Shown here: positions 8,398 to 18,322 of the stretch, piece by piece | Layout: each line of letters begins with the position of its first letter | Numbering within the stretch: position 1 is the stretch's first letter | Assembly: GCF_030408615.1 (NCBI RefSeq) | Contig: NZ_CP047187.1 | Span: forward strand, 1,302,001-1,366,000 | Length of the DNA: 64,000 nt | Source: Corynebacterium bovis DSM 20582 = CIP 54.80 | GTDB lineage: Bacteria; Actinomycetota; Actinomycetes; Mycobacteriales; Mycobacteriaceae | Direction of reading: 5' to 3' | The notes under the pieces: model-generated | What the model saw: the letters and a program-made list of their open reading frames with translations, nothing else | Told to the model about the DNA's origin: nothing | Database searches by the model: none | Translations under genes and position numbers: made by a program

Positions 8398-9444
8398 TCA
8401 GAGGAGGTCCTCGCGGATGTCGCGCAGGATCGACGTCATGAGCAGCGGGCCGCCGGTGGAGGTCCACGAGGACCCGTCGACCGGGATGACGTGGTCCTCC
8501 GTCACGGCCCGCAGGGCGGCGAAGGCCGGGCGCGACCGGGCGTCCTCGAGGGCGCGGCGGGCCCCCTCGACGTCCGCGGCCCCGCCGGCGTCGGGGTTGG
8601 CCACGCTCGACCCGCCGAGCGTGCCGAAGAACATGTAGTCGGCGTCGATGTCGCGGAGGTTCTCCTCCGAGACCGGTTCGGAGTGCCCGCGGCCGTCCCG
8701 GTCCTGGGCCGGCGGTCGCCGGAGGCCGACGTCCTTCAGCGCCCGCCCGGGCGGGAGGTCGTTGAGGATGAGCGACGCGGAGTTGCCCTGCCAGCGGACG
8801 ATGGAGAACGTCTTGTCCGCGTACCGGCCGAGCTCGCCGGCGAGGGTCCGGGCCTCGTCGTCGTACCGGCCGAGGACGCCGTCGGCCCGGTCGCCGAGGT
8901 TGACGGCGTCGGCGACCCGGCGGAAGTTCTCCCGCCAGTCGCCGCCGGCGTAGCCGGTGTAGACGACGGGGGCGATCTGGCGGAGCTGGGCGATGATCGG
9001 CGGGTTGTTGTTGACGCTCGTGCCGTCGATGAGGATGAGGTCGGGGCGGACGGTGCCGATCGCCTCGAAGTTCGGCTGGCCGACGCGGCCGACGAGGGGG
9101 AGTGTCCGCGCCGACTCGGGGAGGTACGGTGACACCGCCCGCTGGCCGCGGCCGGCGACGACGCCGACCGGCGTCACGTCGAGGGAGAGCAGTCCGTCGA
9201 GGACCGGCTCGGAGAGGGCGACGACCCGCTGCGGGGCGGCGGGGACCGTGACGGTCGTGCCCTCGACGTCGGTGACGGTCCGCGTCTCACCCGCCACCGT
9301 GGCGCCGGTGCCGCCGCACGCGGTGAGCGTCACCGCCGCGACGAGGGCCGAGAGCACGGCGGCGAGGACGGCGACCGCCGGGTGGCGGGAGGGGCGTCGC
9401 GCCGCCCGGGGCGGCGGGGTGGAGGCGTACCGGAGGTGGGGCAT
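8398..9444 (-). CDS. Iron-siderophore substrate-binding lipoprotein (FecB/FepB-like)
   Basis: A 348-residue periplasmic-binding-type lipoprotein. The hydrophobic leader ends in the lipobox LTAC with the acylated Cys at 43. Mature part begins like cluster A-8 siderophore receptors: TVTVPAAPQRVVALSEPVLDGLLSLDVTPVGV, then VGQPNFEAI-xxxRPDLI, typical of TroA/FecB folds. The ATG at 9444 is preferred over the ATG at 9471 because AGGAGA sits eight bases upstream of 9444. It is the first gene of the minus-strand operon and follows a promoter region with a DtxR-like box. It should deliver a ferric siderophore (or haem) to the two FecCD permeases. Confidence 0.92.
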   Translation of the reverse strand: MPHLRYASTPPPRAARRPSRHPAVAVLAAVLSALVAAVTLTACGGTGATVAGETRTVTDVEGTTVTVPAAPQRVVALSEPVLDGLLSLDVTPVGVVAGRGQRAVSPYLPESARTLPLVGRVGQPNFEAIGTVRPDLILIDGTSVNNNPPIIAQLRQIAPVVYTGYAGGDWRENFRRVADAVNLGDRADGVLGRYDDEARTLAGELGRYADKTFSIVRWQGNSASLILNDLPPGRALKDVGLRRPPAQDRDGRGHSEPVSEENLRDIDADYMFFGTLGGSSVANPDAGGAADVEGARRALEDARSRPAFAALRAVTEDHVIPVDGSSWTSTGGPLLMTSILRDIREDLL

Positions 9445-9484
9445 GGGTCGGGTCTCCTCGGAGTGCTGCATGACTGCTTCACAA

Positions 9485-9503
9485 TAAGTGCAGCCTTAGC
9501 TCC
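9485..9503. promoter_or_regulatory. Candidate DtxR/IdeR iron box
   Basis: TAAGTGCAGCCTTAGCTCC matches 12 of 19 positions of the DtxR consensus TWAGGTTAGSCTAACCTWA, including the AGCCT centre. It lies 41 bases before the lipoprotein start, where a repressor would block transcription. The left half is poor, so this is a candidate only; context (iron uptake operon) raises its likelihood. Confidence 0.42.
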
Positions 9504-9693
9504 AGACAAGAGCCGACCGGGGAGGGCGACCGGTGGGGGCGACGGTGCGGTCCCGGAGTGTCCGGGGTGTGCCAGTGCCGGTGGGGGAGGACGACCGGTT
9601 CGACGCGGTCACGGCCGCCGGGACTGACACGGACGTGTCGCTGACGGCCCCGGCCGGGGACACCCGACCCGCCGACCCCCGGGGATCAAGAAA

Positions 9694-9713
9694 GACCCCC
9701 TGAACAGGGGGTC
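9694..9713 (-). terminator. Intrinsic terminator of the zinc metallopeptidase gene
   Basis: GACCCCCT-GAAC-AGGGGGTC is a perfect 8-bp stem with a 4-base loop. Read on the minus strand it is followed by TTTCTTGATC, a short T-rich run. It lies 52 bases beyond the metallopeptidase stop and also insulates that gene from the iron operon. Confidence 0.78.
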
Positions 9714-9765
9714 ATGCGGGCGAACCGCGGGTCTCACGGGCGGGGCGGGCGGCGGGAGCCGGACG

Positions 9766-10692
9766 TCACCGGTTGAAGTCCGCGCGGCAGGACGCCATCG
9801 TCCCGCCCTGGTACCCGCGGAGGAAGCTGTCCCGCCGCTGCTCCGACGAGCCGTGCGTCCACTCGCCGGGGTCGACGCCCTGGCCGGAGGAGGACTGGAT
9901 GGCGTCGTCGCCGATCGCCTTCGCGGACGTCACCGCCTGCTCGACCTGGTCCTGGGTGATGGGCTCGAGCACGGCGTCGTCCCCCTGGTCGGCGTGGCTC
10001 GCCCACAGGCCCGCGTAACAGTCGGCCTGGAGCTCCATCTTCACGGCGTTCGAGTCCGGGCCCGGGTCGTTGTAGTCCGACAGCCCGATGGTGCCCTGGA
10101 GCTTCTGGATGTGGTGCCCGAACTCGTGGGCCAGGACGTACATCTGGGAGAACGGGCCGTCGGACCCGCCCATCCGGGCCAGCTGGTCGAAGAAGCCCGT
10201 GCCGATATAGACGGTCGTGTCGGAGGGGCAGTAGAAGGGTCCCGACGCCGTGGCGTCCGCCGCCCCGCAGCCGGTGCGGGTTTGTCCGCTGACGCGCAGG
10301 ACGTCCGGCTGCGTGTACCGGATGCCCGCCTCGGCCGGGAGGACCTGCCCCCACACGCGGTCGAGCGAGGTGGCGGTGCCGTCGATCCGGCAGTCCACCT
10401 TCGTGTTGAAGTCGTCGACCGTCCGGCACTCGGCCGCGGTGTCCGTGCCCTTCCCGGTGTCCCCGGAGAACATCGACGCGCCGCCGTTCATGAAGAACAG
10501 CACCGCGGCGACGACGATGAGCCCGACGACCCCGCCCCGTCCGCCGCGGCTGAGCAGCAGTCCGATGAGCAGTCCGCCCATGCCCCCGCCGCCCCCGCCG
10601 AAGCCTCCGCCGCCGAGGCCTCCTCCGGCGCCGCCGCCCCCGCCGGAGGAGCTGCGGCCGCCGGAGCCCTGGATGTTCCCGTTGAAAGTCAC
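9766..10692 (-). CDS. Neutral zinc metallopeptidase (YpfJ/Zn_peptidase family), membrane-anchored
   Basis: 308 residues. Starts VTFNGN, the usual opening of the family, followed by a long Gly/Ser-rich stretch (about 9-45), a membrane helix (about 47-70, GLIVVAAVLFFM), then the peptidase domain. The zinc site HEFGHH (HExxH type) sits in VLAHEFGHHIQKLQG at about bases 10110-10125, with the third-ligand region MELQADCYAGLW downstream. N-in topology with an extracytoplasmic catalytic domain is expected. The GTG at 10692 has a CATACT -10-like box seven bases upstream on the minus strand and no Shine-Dalgarno, so the mRNA is probably leaderless. Substrate unknown for this family. Confidence 0.88.
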   Translation of the reverse strand: MTFNGNIQGSGGRSSSGGGGGAGGGLGGGGFGGGGGGMGGLLIGLLLSRGGRGGVVGLIVVAAVLFFMNGGASMFSGDTGKGTDTAAECRTVDDFNTKVDCRIDGTATSLDRVWGQVLPAEAGIRYTQPDVLRVSGQTRTGCGAADATASGPFYCPSDTTVYIGTGFFDQLARMGGSDGPFSQMYVLAHEFGHHIQKLQGTIGLSDYNDPGPDSNAVKMELQADCYAGLWASHADQGDDAVLEPITQDQVEQAVTSAKAIGDDAIQSSSGQGVDPGEWTHGSSEQRRDSFLRGYQGGTMASCRADFNR

Positions 10693-10699
10693 GTCGTCG

Positions 10700-10705
10700 A
10701 GTATG
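10700..10705 (-). promoter_or_regulatory. Leaderless-type -10 box for metallopeptidase
   Basis: CATACT on the minus strand, then seven bases (CGACGAC), then the GTG start. The spacing equals that of the other leaderless modules in this window. Confidence 0.4.
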
Positions 10706-10730
10706 CCGGGGCCGTGGAAGCCACGGCAAC

Positions 10731-10760
10731 CTGCGGTGACCGGCGGTGACCGGCGGTGGA
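10731..10760 (+). repeat. Three 10-bp near-repeats upstream of aspS
   Basis: Near-identical units CTGCGGTGAC, CGGCGGTGAC and CGGCGGTGGA lie in the divergent promoter region between the metallopeptidase and aspS, just before the aspS -10 box. Confidence 0.55.
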
Positions 10761-10771
10761 CGCCGGCCGGG

Positions 10772-10777
10772 TATGCT
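10772..10777 (+). promoter_or_regulatory. Candidate -10 box for aspS
   Basis: TATGCT, a good actinobacterial SigA -10 variant, about 110 bases before the aspS start. No clear -35, which is usual in these organisms. Confidence 0.5.
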
Positions 10778-10887
10778 GACAGGCTGAACGTCCGGACGCG
10801 CGGACGCGGCCGGAGACCCGGCGGCGGACGGCGTCGGGACCGGGAACCCCCGACAACCACCGAACACCCTGGAAGGAACACCTCGAC

Positions 10888-12717
10888 GTGCTGCGGACCC
10901 ATCTCGCCGGCGAACTGCGCTCCGACAATGTAGGAGAGACCGTCACCCTTACGGGGTGGGTCTCCCGCCGCCGCGACCACGGCGGGGTGATCTTCATCGA
11001 CCTCCGCGACCGCTCCGGCGTCGCCCAGGTCGTCTTCCGGGAGAGTGAGGTCGCCGACCGCGCCCACGCCCTGCGCAGCGAGTACTGCGTGCGCGTGACC
11101 GGCGTCGTCGAGGCCCGCCCGGAGGGGTCGTCGAACCCCAACCTCGCCTCCGGCGACATCGAGGTCAACGTCTCCGACCTCGAGATCCTCAACGAGTCGA
11201 CGGCGCTGCCCTTCCAGATCGACGACCCGGCGTCGGGCGGCGAGGTCGGCGAGGAGACCCGCCTGCGGTACCGCTACCTCGACCTCCGCCGGGCGACGCA
11301 GGGCGACGCGCTGCGGCTGCGCTCCCGCGTCAACGCCGCCGCCCGCGGCGTCCTCGCCGCGCACGACTTCACGGAGATCGAGACCCCGACCCTCACCCGG
11401 TCCACCCCCGAGGGCGCGCGGGACTTCCTCGTCCCCGCCCGGCTGCGCCCGGGGACCTTCTACGCGCTGCCCCAGTCGCCCCAGCTGTTCAAGCAGCTGC
11501 TCATGGTCGCGGGCATGGAGCGCTACTACCAGATCGCCCGGTGCTACCGGGACGAGGACTTCCGGGCCGACCGGCAGCCGGAGTTCACGCAGCTCGACGT
11601 CGAGATGAGCTTCGTCGACCAGGAGGACGTCATCTCCCTCGCCGAGGAGATCCTCGTCGCCCTGTGGCGGGAGATCGGGTACGAGATCCCGACGCCGATC
11701 CCGCGCATGACCTACGCCGACGCCATGCGGCTCTACGGGTCCGACAAGCCCGACCTGCGCTTCGACATCACGATCACCGAGTGCGCGGAGTTCTTCCGGG
11801 ACACGACCTTCCGCGTGTTCCAGAACGAGTACGTCGGCGCCGTCGTCATGGCCGGCGGGGCCGACCAGCCCCGCCGCCAGCTCGACGCCTGGCAGGAGTG
11901 GGCGAAGCAGCGCGGGGCCAAGGGCCTGGCGTACATCCTCGTCGGCGAGGACGGGGAGCTGTCCGGCCCGGTCGCGAAGAACATCACCGAGGCCGAGCGG
12001 GCGGGCATCGCCGCCCACGTCGGCGCGGAGCCGGGCGACTGCATCTTCTTCGCCGCCGGGGACACGAAGTCCTCCCGGGCGCTGCTCGGCGCGGCCCGCG
12101 ACGAGATCGCCCGGAAGCTCGGCCTCATCCGCGACGGCGACTGGGCCTTCACGTGGATCGTCGACGCCCCGCTGTTCGAGCCGGCCGCCGACGCGACGGC
12201 GTCGGGCGACGTCGCCCTCGGCCACTCCTCGTGGACCGCCGTGCACCACGCGTTCACGTCGCCCAAGCCGGAGTGGATCGACTCCTTCGACGAGAACCCG
12301 GGGGAGGCGACGGCGTACGCCTACGACATCGTCTGCAACGGCAACGAGATCGGCGGCGGCTCGATCCGTATCCACCGCCGCGACGTCCAGGAGCGGGTGT
12401 TCGCCGTCATGGGCATCGGTGAGGAGGAGGCCCGGGAGAAGTTCGGGTTCCTCCTCGACGCCTTCGCCTTCGGCGCCCCGCCGCACGGCGGCATCGCGTT
12501 CGGCTGGGACCGGATCGTCAGCCTCCTCGGCGGGTTCGACTCGATCCGCGACGTCATCGCGTTCCCGAAGTCCGGCGGCGGCGTCGACCCCCTCACCGAC
12601 GCCCCGTCGGAGATCACCGCCGCGCAGCGGAAGGACGCCGGCATCGACGCGAAGCCGCGGCGCCGGGACGCAGCACAGCCGGAGGGCACCGCGCCCGCCG
12701 GGGACGGCCGGAAGTGA
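10888..12717 (+). CDS. aspS: Aspartyl-tRNA synthetase, probably non-discriminating (Asp/Asn)
   Basis: 609 residues, full bacterial AspRS length. Order: OB-fold anticodon domain (about 1-110), class II catalytic core with motif 2 region [20 protein letters not shown] (about bases 11540-11600), bacterial GAD insertion domain, and motif 3 GIAFGWDRI near 12500. The protein attaches Asp to tRNA(Asp). Residue 31 is His (RRRDHGG), and the later loop reads PEGSSNP; discriminating enzymes such as E. coli have Leu and Lys at these places, so this enzyme likely also charges tRNA(Asn) for GatCAB amidation (inference from known bacterial non-discriminating AspRS). GTG start, GGAAGG upstream. C-terminal 30 residues are Arg/Ala/Pro-rich. 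Confidence 0.97.
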   Translation: MLRTHLAGELRSDNVGETVTLTGWVSRRRDHGGVIFIDLRDRSGVAQVVFRESEVADRAHALRSEYCVRVTGVVEARPEGSSNPNLASGDIEVNVSDLEILNESTALPFQIDDPASGGEVGEETRLRYRYLDLRRATQGDALRLRSRVNAAARGVLAAHDFTEIETPTLTRSTPEGARDFLVPARLRPGTFYALPQSPQLFKQLLMVAGMERYYQIARCYRDEDFRADRQPEFTQLDVEMSFVDQEDVISLAEEILVALWREIGYEIPTPIPRMTYADAMRLYGSDKPDLRFDITITECAEFFRDTTFRVFQNEYVGAVVMAGGADQPRRQLDAWQEWAKQRGAKGLAYILVGEDGELSGPVAKNITEAERAGIAAHVGAEPGDCIFFAAGDTKSSRALLGAARDEIARKLGLIRDGDWAFTWIVDAPLFEPAADATASGDVALGHSSWTAVHHAFTSPKPEWIDSFDENPGEATAYAYDIVCNGNEIGGGSIRIHRRDVQERVFAVMGIGEEEAREKFGFLLDAFAFGAPPHGGIAFGWDRIVSLLGGFDSIRDVIAFPKSGGGVDPLTDAPSEITAAQRKDAGIDAKPRRRDAAQPEGTAPAGDGRK

Positions 12718-12823
12718 CCGGGACCCGGTCGCGCCCGCCCGCGCGGGGCGGCCGGGCACCCGGCACCCCCGGCGGTCCGACGGGGACCCGGCGACGACCA
12801 CGGACATCGAGGACGGAGCAGTC

Positions 12824-14014
12824 ATGAGCATCGAAACGACCGTCGCGGCGGCCAGCCACCTGCTGGCGAACCGCTTCGGCGGAGCGCAGGAGCTCTCCCA
12901 GCCGGAGGATCTCGGCGGGGACGGCCCGGCCCTCGTGCTGCGCGTCCGCGTCGCCCCGAACCCCTTCCTCCAGGAGCGGACCGTCGTCGTCAAGCAGCTT
13001 CCCCCGCTCAGCGACGACGCCGGCGACTCCGGCGCGGCGATGATCCGCGAGGTCGTCGCCTACCAGTACACGAACACCCTCGCCGAGCACCTGCGGCCCG
13101 GCCCGCTGCTCCTCGCGCACGACCTCGACCAGCGGCTCATGATCCTCTCCGACGCCGGCGACGGCGTGAGCTTCACCGACGTCCTCACCCTCGGCGACGC
13201 GGAGGCCCGCCGTTCGGGCCTGCGCAAGCTCGGCCGCGCCCTGGGGACGATGCACGCGGCGACGTCGTCCGGGGAGGCGAGCTTCGAGACGCTCCACCGG
13301 CGGCAGTGCATGAAGCACGGCGTCGACCCGGACGGGGAGCTCAGCCGCGACGTCGACGTCGCGGGGCTCGCCTCGACGGGTATCCGGCTGCTCGAGGACG
13401 ACGGGGTCCCGGTGAACCCGACCGTCCGCGCGTTCGCGGAGGACTCGTCGTCGCGGCACGGCCACCAGCACCTCCGGGCGTTCACCCCCTTCGACCTCAC
13501 GCCCGACAACATCATGCTCACCGAGCGCGTGGTCTTCCTCGACTACGAGTGGGCGGGCTTCCGCGACGTCGCCTTCGACGTCGCCAGCGTCATCGCGGGC
13601 TTCCCGCAGGACACGACGACCCCGCTGCCCGACGAGGGCGACGTCACGGAGTTCATCGCGGCGTGGCGCTCCGAGGTCGAGGCCGCGTGGCCCGCGGTGC
13701 GGGACGACGCCGTCCTCGCCGGCTCGGTCATGACGGCGCTCATCGGCTGGGCGCTCATGGGCCTGTCCCTGCTGCACTACGGCACGCTCGACGTCCGCCG
13801 CGCCGGCCAGGCGGGCCCCGGGGTCACCCGGGGCGACGGCAGCCACATCAGCACGATGCCGCAGGAGCACCTCCGGGACCTCGCGACGACGGCGGAGGCC
13901 ATCCGGCGCTTCGCCGGCGCGATGGACGACCCGCGGTTCCCGGCGGTGGGGGAGTTCGCCGGCGCGCTGCTCGAGCGGCTCGCCCGCCTCGGGGCGACGC
14001 CGCAGGTCCGGTGA
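12824..14014 (+). CDS. APH-family phosphotransferase, substrate unknown
   Basis: 396 residues with the aminoglycoside/choline kinase-like fold. The catalytic loop reads PFDLTPDN: Asp224 and Asn229 are in place but the usual His two before the Asp (HGD) is Pro222. The metal-binding DFG-equivalent is [11 protein letters not shown] shortly after. N-terminal [10 protein letters not shown] supplies the expected ATP-binding Lys. GGACGGAG is upstream of the ATG at 12824. It sits between aspS and rarA; the following gene starts at or just after its stop. Its conserved place among translation/repair genes argues for a housekeeping small-molecule kinase rather than drug resistance, but no substrate can be assigned. 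Confidence 0.82.
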   Translation: MSIETTVAAASHLLANRFGGAQELSQPEDLGGDGPALVLRVRVAPNPFLQERTVVVKQLPPLSDDAGDSGAAMIREVVAYQYTNTLAEHLRPGPLLLAHDLDQRLMILSDAGDGVSFTDVLTLGDAEARRSGLRKLGRALGTMHAATSSGEASFETLHRRQCMKHGVDPDGELSRDVDVAGLASTGIRLLEDDGVPVNPTVRAFAEDSSSRHGHQHLRAFTPFDLTPDNIMLTERVVFLDYEWAGFRDVAFDVASVIAGFPQDTTTPLPDEGDVTEFIAAWRSEVEAAWPAVRDDAVLAGSVMTALIGWALMGLSLLHYGTLDVRRAGQAGPGVTRGDGSHISTMPQEHLRDLATTAEAIRRFAGAMDDPRFPAVGEFAGALLERLARLGATPQVR

Positions 14015-14028
14015 CGGACGGGGTGGAC

Positions 14029-15483
14029 ATGACCGGTGACGACGCCCTCTTCGGCGTGTCCGGCGACGGCGCCGACGGCGGGTCCGGGGACACCTCCGGC
14101 CGCGGCGCCGGCGCGGGCGGCACGACCGGTGACCGCGCCGCCCGGGACTACTTCCACCCCGGCACCCACGCGCCGCTCGCGGTGCGGATGCGGCCGCGGA
14201 CCCTCGACGAGGTCGTCGGTCAGCGGCACGTGCTCGGCCCCGGGTCGCCGCTGCGCCGGCTCATCGACGGCGACGGCGACACCTCGGTCATCCTGTACGG
14301 ACCCCCGGGCACGGGGAAGACGACCGTCGCGTCCCTCATCTCCTCGGCGTCGGACCGGCACTTCGAGGCCCTGTCGGCGCTGAACTCCGGGGTGAAGGAG
14401 GTCCGGGCCGTCATCGAGGCCGCCCGCCGCCGGCTCGTCCACGGCCGCCCGACCGTGCTGTTCATCGACGAGGTCCACCGGTTCTCGAAGACCCAGCAGG
14501 ACGCCCTGCTCTCGGCGGTGGAGAACCGGACTGTGCTCCTCGTCGCCGCGACGACGGAGAACCCCAGCTTCAGCGTGGTCTCCCCGTTGCTGTCCCGGTC
14601 GCTGCTCGTGCAGCTGCGGCCGTTGGGGGACGACGACGTCGCCACCGTGCTCCGGCGGGCCGTCGACGACCCCCGGGGGCTCGCGGGCCGGGTCACCGTC
14701 GACGGTGAGGCGTTGGCCCAGCTCGTGGCCCTGTCGGCGGGCGACGCGCGGCGTGGCCTGACGTACCTCGACGCCGCCGCGGAGTCCTGCGCGGACGGGG
14801 CGACGCTCACCGTCGACGACGTGCGCCGCAGCATCGACCGGGCCGTCGTCCGCTACGACCGCGACGGCGACCAGCACTACGACGTCACCAGCGCGTTCAT
14901 CAAGTCGGTCCGCGGGTCCGACGTCGACGCGGCGGTGCACTACCTCGCGCGCATGATCGAGGCGGGGGAGGACGCGCGGTTCATCGCCCGGCGGCTCGTC
15001 ATCCTCGCCTCGGAGGACATCGGCGTCGCCGACCCGACGGCGATCCAGGTGGCGGTCGCGGCCCACCAGGCCGTGCAGGCCATCGGCATGCCCGAGGGCC
15101 GGCTGCCGCTCGCGCAGGCCACCATCCACCTCGCCACCGCGCCGAAGTCCAACGCGGTCATCGCGGCCGTGGACGCGGCGCTCGCCGACGTGCGGGCGGG
15201 GAAGGGAACCGTCGTCCCCGCGCACCTTCGTGACGGGCACTACGCCGGGGCCCGGGACCTCGGCAACGCCATCGGGTACGCCTACCCCCACGACGACCCG
15301 CGGGGGGTGCTCACCCAGCGGTACGCGCCGGAGGACCTCGTGGGGGTGCGGTACTACCGGCCGACCGACCACGGGCACGAGCGGGTCCTCGGGCCACGGA
15401 CGGAGGCGCTCCGCGGGATCGTCGACGGCGCGGCGCCGCAGCCGGGAGGATCCCGCGACGGCCCCCGGGACACCGGTGGGTAG
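14029..15483 (+). CDS. rarA: Replication-associated recombination ATPase RarA/MgsA
   Basis: 484 residues. AAA+ core with Walker [12 protein letters not shown], Walker [11 protein letters not shown], sensor 1 TTENPSFSV, and the C-terminal tetramerisation/MgsA domain ([22 protein letters not shown] ... [11 protein letters not shown]). It acts at stalled replication forks with SSB. ATG at 14029 fits the family N-terminus; a GTG at 14011 overlapping the previous stop (GTGA) would add six residues. The first 40 residues are Gly/Asp-rich. Length and motifs are normal. Confidence 0.95.
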   Translation: MTGDDALFGVSGDGADGGSGDTSGRGAGAGGTTGDRAARDYFHPGTHAPLAVRMRPRTLDEVVGQRHVLGPGSPLRRLIDGDGDTSVILYGPPGTGKTTVASLISSASDRHFEALSALNSGVKEVRAVIEAARRRLVHGRPTVLFIDEVHRFSKTQQDALLSAVENRTVLLVAATTENPSFSVVSPLLSRSLLVQLRPLGDDDVATVLRRAVDDPRGLAGRVTVDGEALAQLVALSAGDARRGLTYLDAAAESCADGATLTVDDVRRSIDRAVVRYDRDGDQHYDVTSAFIKSVRGSDVDAAVHYLARMIEAGEDARFIARRLVILASEDIGVADPTAIQVAVAAHQAVQAIGMPEGRLPLAQATIHLATAPKSNAVIAAVDAALADVRAGKGTVVPAHLRDGHYAGARDLGNAIGYAYPHDDPRGVLTQRYAPEDLVGVRYYRPTDHGHERVLGPRTEALRGIVDGAAPQPGGSRDGPRDTGG

Positions 15484-15486
15484 AAT
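15481..15486 (+). promoter_or_regulatory. -10 box for alaS
   Basis: TAGAAT immediately after the rarA stop region, about 170 bases before the alaS start. It is the best promoter-like hexamer here. Confidence 0.6.
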
Positions 15487-15655
15487 GCTCACACGATGAC
15501 CGGACACCCGGCCGGGCACGGGCCGGGGTCCGCACCGGACCGGTGCCCGGCCACGACCCCGACGACCCGGACCCCCGGGTGGACCGGGGGGCCGGACCAC
15601 CGGCCCGACCGCGTGCCAGACAACCAGCCAGGACCACGAGCGAGGTAGCCCCACC
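15487..15655 (+). other. Structured alaS leader with possible 50-codon upstream frame
   Basis: From the TAGAAT box the RNA can form a nested hairpin: outer CCGGGCAC/GTGCCCGG (15512-15519 with 15543-15550) and inner GGTCC/GGACC (15527-15531 with 15537-15541). An ATG at 15496, nine bases after the -10, opens a frame of 50 codons closing at TAG 15646-15648, eight bases before the alaS GTG. No ribosome binding site precedes it, so it could only be translated as a leaderless ORF. The peptide is Pro/Gly/Arg/Asp-rich with few Ala, so a classic Ala attenuator is unlikely. Confidence 0.35.
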
Positions 15656-18322
15656 GTGAAGACCCATGAGATCCGTCAGCGATTCACCGACCACTTCGTG
15701 GCCGCCGGTCACACCGCGGTGCCGAGCGCGTCGCTGATCCTCGACGATCCGAACCTCCTCTTCGTCAACGCCGGCATGGTCCCGTTCAAGCCCTACTTCC
15801 TGGGCCAGCAGACCCCGCCGTTCGACACGGCGACCTCGATCCAGAAGTGCGTCCGCACCCTCGACATCGAGGAGGTCGGTGTCACCACCCGCCACAACAC
15901 GTTCTTCCAGATGGCGGGCAACTTCTCCTTCGGGCGGTACTTCAAGGAGGGCGCGATCACGCACGCGTGGTCGCTGCTCACCGGGTCGCTCGACGAGGGC
16001 GGGTTCGGGCTCGACCCGGAGCGGCTGTGGGTCACCGTCTACACCGACGACGACGAGGCCGCGGGGATCTGGGAGCACACCGTGGGTCTGCCCGCGGAGC
16101 GGATCCAGCGCCTCGGCATGGCCGACAACTACTGGTCGATGGGCGTGCCCGGGCCGTGCGGGCCGAGCTCCGAGATCTACTACGACCGTGGGCCGGAGCA
16201 CGGCCGCGAGGGCGGCCCGGTCGTCGACGACACCCGGTACATCGAGATCTGGAACCTCGTGTTCATGGAGAACGAGCGCGGGGAGGGCCGGGGCAAGGAC
16301 GACTTCGAGATCGTCGGTGCGCTGCCGAAGAAGAACATCGACACGGGCATGGGCGTCGAGCGCCTGGCGTGCATCCTCCAGGACGTCGACAACGTCTACG
16401 AGACGGATCTGCTGCGCCCCGTCATCGACGTCGCGGAGACGCTCACCGGCTCCGCCTACGGCGCGAACCACGCCGACGACGTCCGGTTCCGGGTCATCGC
16501 GGACCACTGCCGCACCGGCCTCATGCTCATCCTCGACGGCGTCACCCCGGGCAACGAGGGGCGCGAGTACATCCTCCGCCGTCTGCTGCGCCGGATCATC
16601 CGCTCCGCCCGGCTCCTCGGCGCGACCGGGGACACGATGGAGCGCCTCATGGACACCGTCCGCGAGACGATGACGCCGTCGTACCCCGAGATCGCCGACA
16701 ACTGGGACCGGATCCGGTCCGTCGCCGTCGGCGAGGAGAAGGCCTTCCTCAAGACCCTGGAGTCCGGGACCCGCCTGTTCCGGTCGGCGGCGGAGAAGGT
16801 CCGCGCCGAGGGCGGCACGACGCTGGGCGGGGAGGAGGCGTTCGCCCTCCACGACACCCACGGCTTCCCCATCGACCTGACGATGGAGATGGCCGCGGAG
16901 GCGGGGCTGTCCGTCGACGAGGGCCGGTTCCGCGCGCTCATGGACGAGCAGCGCGCCCGGGCGAAGGCGGACAACGACGCGAAGAAGCACGGCCACGCCG
17001 ACGTCAGCGTCTACCGGCCGTTCGTCGACAACCACCCGACGGTCTTCCTCGGGTACACGGACCGGCAGGCCGAGGCGGAGATCCTCGGCATCATCCGGGA
17101 CGGCGCGCTCGTCGACCGGGCGCGCGAGGGTGAGCGCGTCCAGGTTATCCTCGACCGCACGCCGTTCTACGCGGAGTCCGGCGGCCAGCTCGCCGACCGG
17201 GGCACGCTGCGCGCCCCCGGCGGGGCCGGCGACGTCGAGGACGTGCAGAAGACCGGCAAGCGGGTGTGGGTCCACTCCGTCGCGGTGACGGGCGGGGAGT
17301 TCGCCGTCGGTGAGCGGGTCACCGCCGTCGTCGACGACGCGTGGCGGCACGCCGCCCGGCAGGCGCACTCCGGCACGCACCTCATCCACGCGGCGCTGCG
17401 GCAGGTCCTCGGCCCGACGGCGGTGCAGGCCGGGTCGATGAACCGCCCCGGCTTCCTCCGGTTCGACTTCTCCTACGGCGAGCAGCTCACCGAGGACCAG
17501 CTCCGCGAGATCGGGGACGTGACGAACTCCGCCGTCGACGCCGACTGGGCGGTCAACACCGTCGAGACGAGCCTCGACGAGGCGAAGGCGATGGGGGCGA
17601 TGGCCCTCTTCGGCGAGAACTACGGTGACCGGGTGCGCGTCGTCGAGATCGGCGGGCCGTTCTCCATGGAGCTCTGCGGCGGCACGCACGTCGACCACTC
17701 CTCGCAGATCGGCCCGGTGTCCGTCCTCGGCGAGTCCTCGGTCGGCTCCGGCGTGCGCCGCATCGAGGCGTACACGGGCCTGGACTCCATGCGGCACCTG
17801 TCGACGGAGGCGGCGCTCGTCACGAGCCTCGCCACCGACCTGCGCACCCCGTCCGCGGACCTGCCCGAGCGCATCGCGTCGCTGTCGGCGCGGCTGCGCG
17901 AGGCGGAGAAGCGGATCAACCAGCTCCGGGCGGCGGAGGTGACGTCGAAGGTCGGGGAGTACCTCGCCCAGGGCACCCCCGAGGGGGAGGTCACGGTCGT
18001 CGCGGTGCGGCTGCCCGACGGCGTCGGCGCGGGTGACGTGCGCACCGCCGTCGCCGAGGCCCGTGGCCGGGCCGGCGCGGAGCCCGTCGTCGTCCTCCTC
18101 ACCTCCGTCACCGACGGCAAGGTCCCCTTCGCCGTCGCGTGCACCCCCGCGGCGGTGGACCTGGGGGTGCGGGCCGGGGACGTCGTCGCCGCGTTCGGCG
18201 CGGAGGTCGGCGGCCGTGGCGGCGGGAAGCCGGAGATGGCCCAGGGCTCGGGTTCCTCGCCGGAGGGGATCGACGCCGGCCTCACCGCGGCGCGCCGTGC
18301 CGTCCGGGACCTGCAGCAGTGA
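15656..18322 (+). CDS. alaS: Alanyl-tRNA synthetase
   Basis: 888 residues, full length. N-terminal class II catalytic core ([42 protein letters not shown]), editing domain with the HxxxH metal motif HSGTHLIH (about base 17366) and the matching CGGTH (about 17677), then a coiled-coil segment ([12 protein letters not shown]) and the C-Ala DHHA1-type domain ending in [11 protein letters not shown]. It charges tRNA(Ala) and hydrolyses mischarged Ser/Gly. GTG start with GAGG seven bases ahead. Its stop overlaps the next start (GTGA). Confidence 0.97.
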   Translation: MKTHEIRQRFTDHFVAAGHTAVPSASLILDDPNLLFVNAGMVPFKPYFLGQQTPPFDTATSIQKCVRTLDIEEVGVTTRHNTFFQMAGNFSFGRYFKEGAITHAWSLLTGSLDEGGFGLDPERLWVTVYTDDDEAAGIWEHTVGLPAERIQRLGMADNYWSMGVPGPCGPSSEIYYDRGPEHGREGGPVVDDTRYIEIWNLVFMENERGEGRGKDDFEIVGALPKKNIDTGMGVERLACILQDVDNVYETDLLRPVIDVAETLTGSAYGANHADDVRFRVIADHCRTGLMLILDGVTPGNEGREYILRRLLRRIIRSARLLGATGDTMERLMDTVRETMTPSYPEIADNWDRIRSVAVGEEKAFLKTLESGTRLFRSAAEKVRAEGGTTLGGEEAFALHDTHGFPIDLTMEMAAEAGLSVDEGRFRALMDEQRARAKADNDAKKHGHADVSVYRPFVDNHPTVFLGYTDRQAEAEILGIIRDGALVDRAREGERVQVILDRTPFYAESGGQLADRGTLRAPGGAGDVEDVQKTGKRVWVHSVAVTGGEFAVGERVTAVVDDAWRHAARQAHSGTHLIHAALRQVLGPTAVQAGSMNRPGFLRFDFSYGEQLTEDQLREIGDVTNSAVDADWAVNTVETSLDEAKAMGAMALFGENYGDRVRVVEIGGPFSMELCGGTHVDHSSQIGPVSVLGESSVGSGVRRIEAYTGLDSMRHLSTEAALVTSLATDLRTPSADLPERIASLSARLREAEKRINQLRAAEVTSKVGEYLAQGTPEGEVTVVAVRLPDGVGAGDVRTAVAEARGRAGAEPVVVLLTSVTDGKVPFAVACTPAAVDLGVRAGDVVAAFGAEVGGRGGGKPEMAQGSGSSPEGIDAGLTAARRAVRDLQQ

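Larger units (their letters stand above)
9445..9765. other. Intergenic region between iron operon start and metallopeptidase end
   Basis: 321 bases without a convincing gene. It holds the promoter-proximal region of the iron operon (AT-rich stretch about 9478-9512 with a DtxR-like box) and the terminator of the metallopeptidase at 9694-9713. Bases 9515-9690 show nothing recognisable. Confidence 0.6.

Noticed and set aside
15577..15586. T-box-like GGGTGGACCG in the alaS leader
   Set aside because: The T-box core GGGTGGNACC needs one more base, and no specifier stem or antiterminator/terminator pair is visible.
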